Source: Gemmatimonadota bacterium
GTDB taxonomy: Bacteria > Gemmatimonadota > Gemmatimonadetes > Longimicrobiales > Gaopeijiaceae
Assembly: GCA_007126575.1 (NCBI GenBank)
Contig: SLBA01000022.1
Coordinates: forward strand, 1 to 44,313
Direction of reading: 5' to 3'
Length of the DNA: 44,313 bases
A program made the position numbers and the translations under genes. This document shows, piece by piece, positions 44,201 through 44,313 of this stretch. The notes below the pieces were generated by a model. The model was not told the DNA's origin. It did no database searches and was given only the letters and a program-made list of their open reading frames with translations. Each line of letters begins with the position of its first letter. The stretch's first letter is position 1.

Positions 44201-44313
44201 GTTGAAGAAATACAGGGCGCACCGGGACAGGGTCTTGCGCGACCCACGCGCGGGGCGCGTGTGTGCCCGGGTCAAGGCGGTTCGCTGAAGGCGATGCACT
44301 AGCATCGGTGAAG
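44201..44313. repeat. Imperfect direct repeat, copy B, with terminal hairpin
   Basis: Second copy of the element at 322-410. It begins GTTGAAGAAATACAGGG, ends GCATCGGTGAAG, and carries CGATGC-ACTA-GCATCG at 44292-44307. It abuts the degraded gene on its left and the window edge on its right. About 24 bases richer in CpG (ACCCACGCGCGGGGCGCG) are present here and absent from copy A. Confidence 0.6.

Overview
The window is a high-GC bacterial chromosome segment. The mix suggests a Gemmatimonadota-type organism: several exported six-bladed beta-propeller lipoproteins, a TonB-dependent receptor with a carboxypeptidase-like N-terminal domain, a very large NAD-glutamate dehydrogenase, and short or absent 5' leaders. 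This is an inference from gene content; no rRNA or tRNA is present to test it. Both ends carry copies of one imperfect direct repeat with a conserved 6-bp-stem hairpin, so the segment may be a contig that broke at repeats.

Left accessory zone (1-8.0 kb). An IS91-family transposase fragment is followed by three tandem minus-strand beta-propeller lipoproteins. Next come about 1.3 kb with only a tiny helix-turn-helix reading frame and an inverted repeat, then a fourth propeller gene whose 3' end is cut off. The cut lies exactly where a nucleotidyltransferase/RHH toxin-antitoxin-like pair ends. That pair has its own direct-repeat operator candidate. A 36-codon histidine kinase C-terminus is left beyond it. 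The zone looks rearranged.

Centre (8-21.9 kb). It holds a two-barrel outer-membrane protein, a DUF1569/DinB-like protein and an exported M20 peptidase homologue that appears to have lost several zinc ligands. Next is the most interesting locus: a promoter, an apparently leaderless 47-codon leader peptide with six Cys and three internal Met codons packed into eleven codons, and a mutually exclusive antiterminator/terminator. These precede an ATP-grasp ligase and an LLM flavin monooxygenase related to SsuD/SfnG sulfur-scavenging enzymes. This reads as a cysteine/methionine-responsive attenuator of a sulfur-acquisition operon. Further genes are lipoproteins, an NHL-repeat protein, a methyltransferase whose start codon lies in a hairpin, an M30-like metallopeptidase, a small surface protein, a Ppx/GppA phosphatase apparently started at CTG, and a small basic protein.

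Right half (21.9-44.3 kb). NAD-glutamate dehydrogenase diverges from a yhaO-yhaN-hydrolase operon (nuclease, membrane-inserted SMC-like ATPase, alpha/beta hydrolase). A five-gene minus-strand run follows: TonB receptor, pgeF, a small Cys protein and two glycosyltransferases, all overlapping or 4 nt apart. A near-perfect Fur-box palindrome lies upstream of the receptor. 2-oxoglutarate dehydrogenase E1 diverges from it. A quinone oxidoreductase, a DnaQ-like exonuclease and a pseudogene with several lesions close the window.
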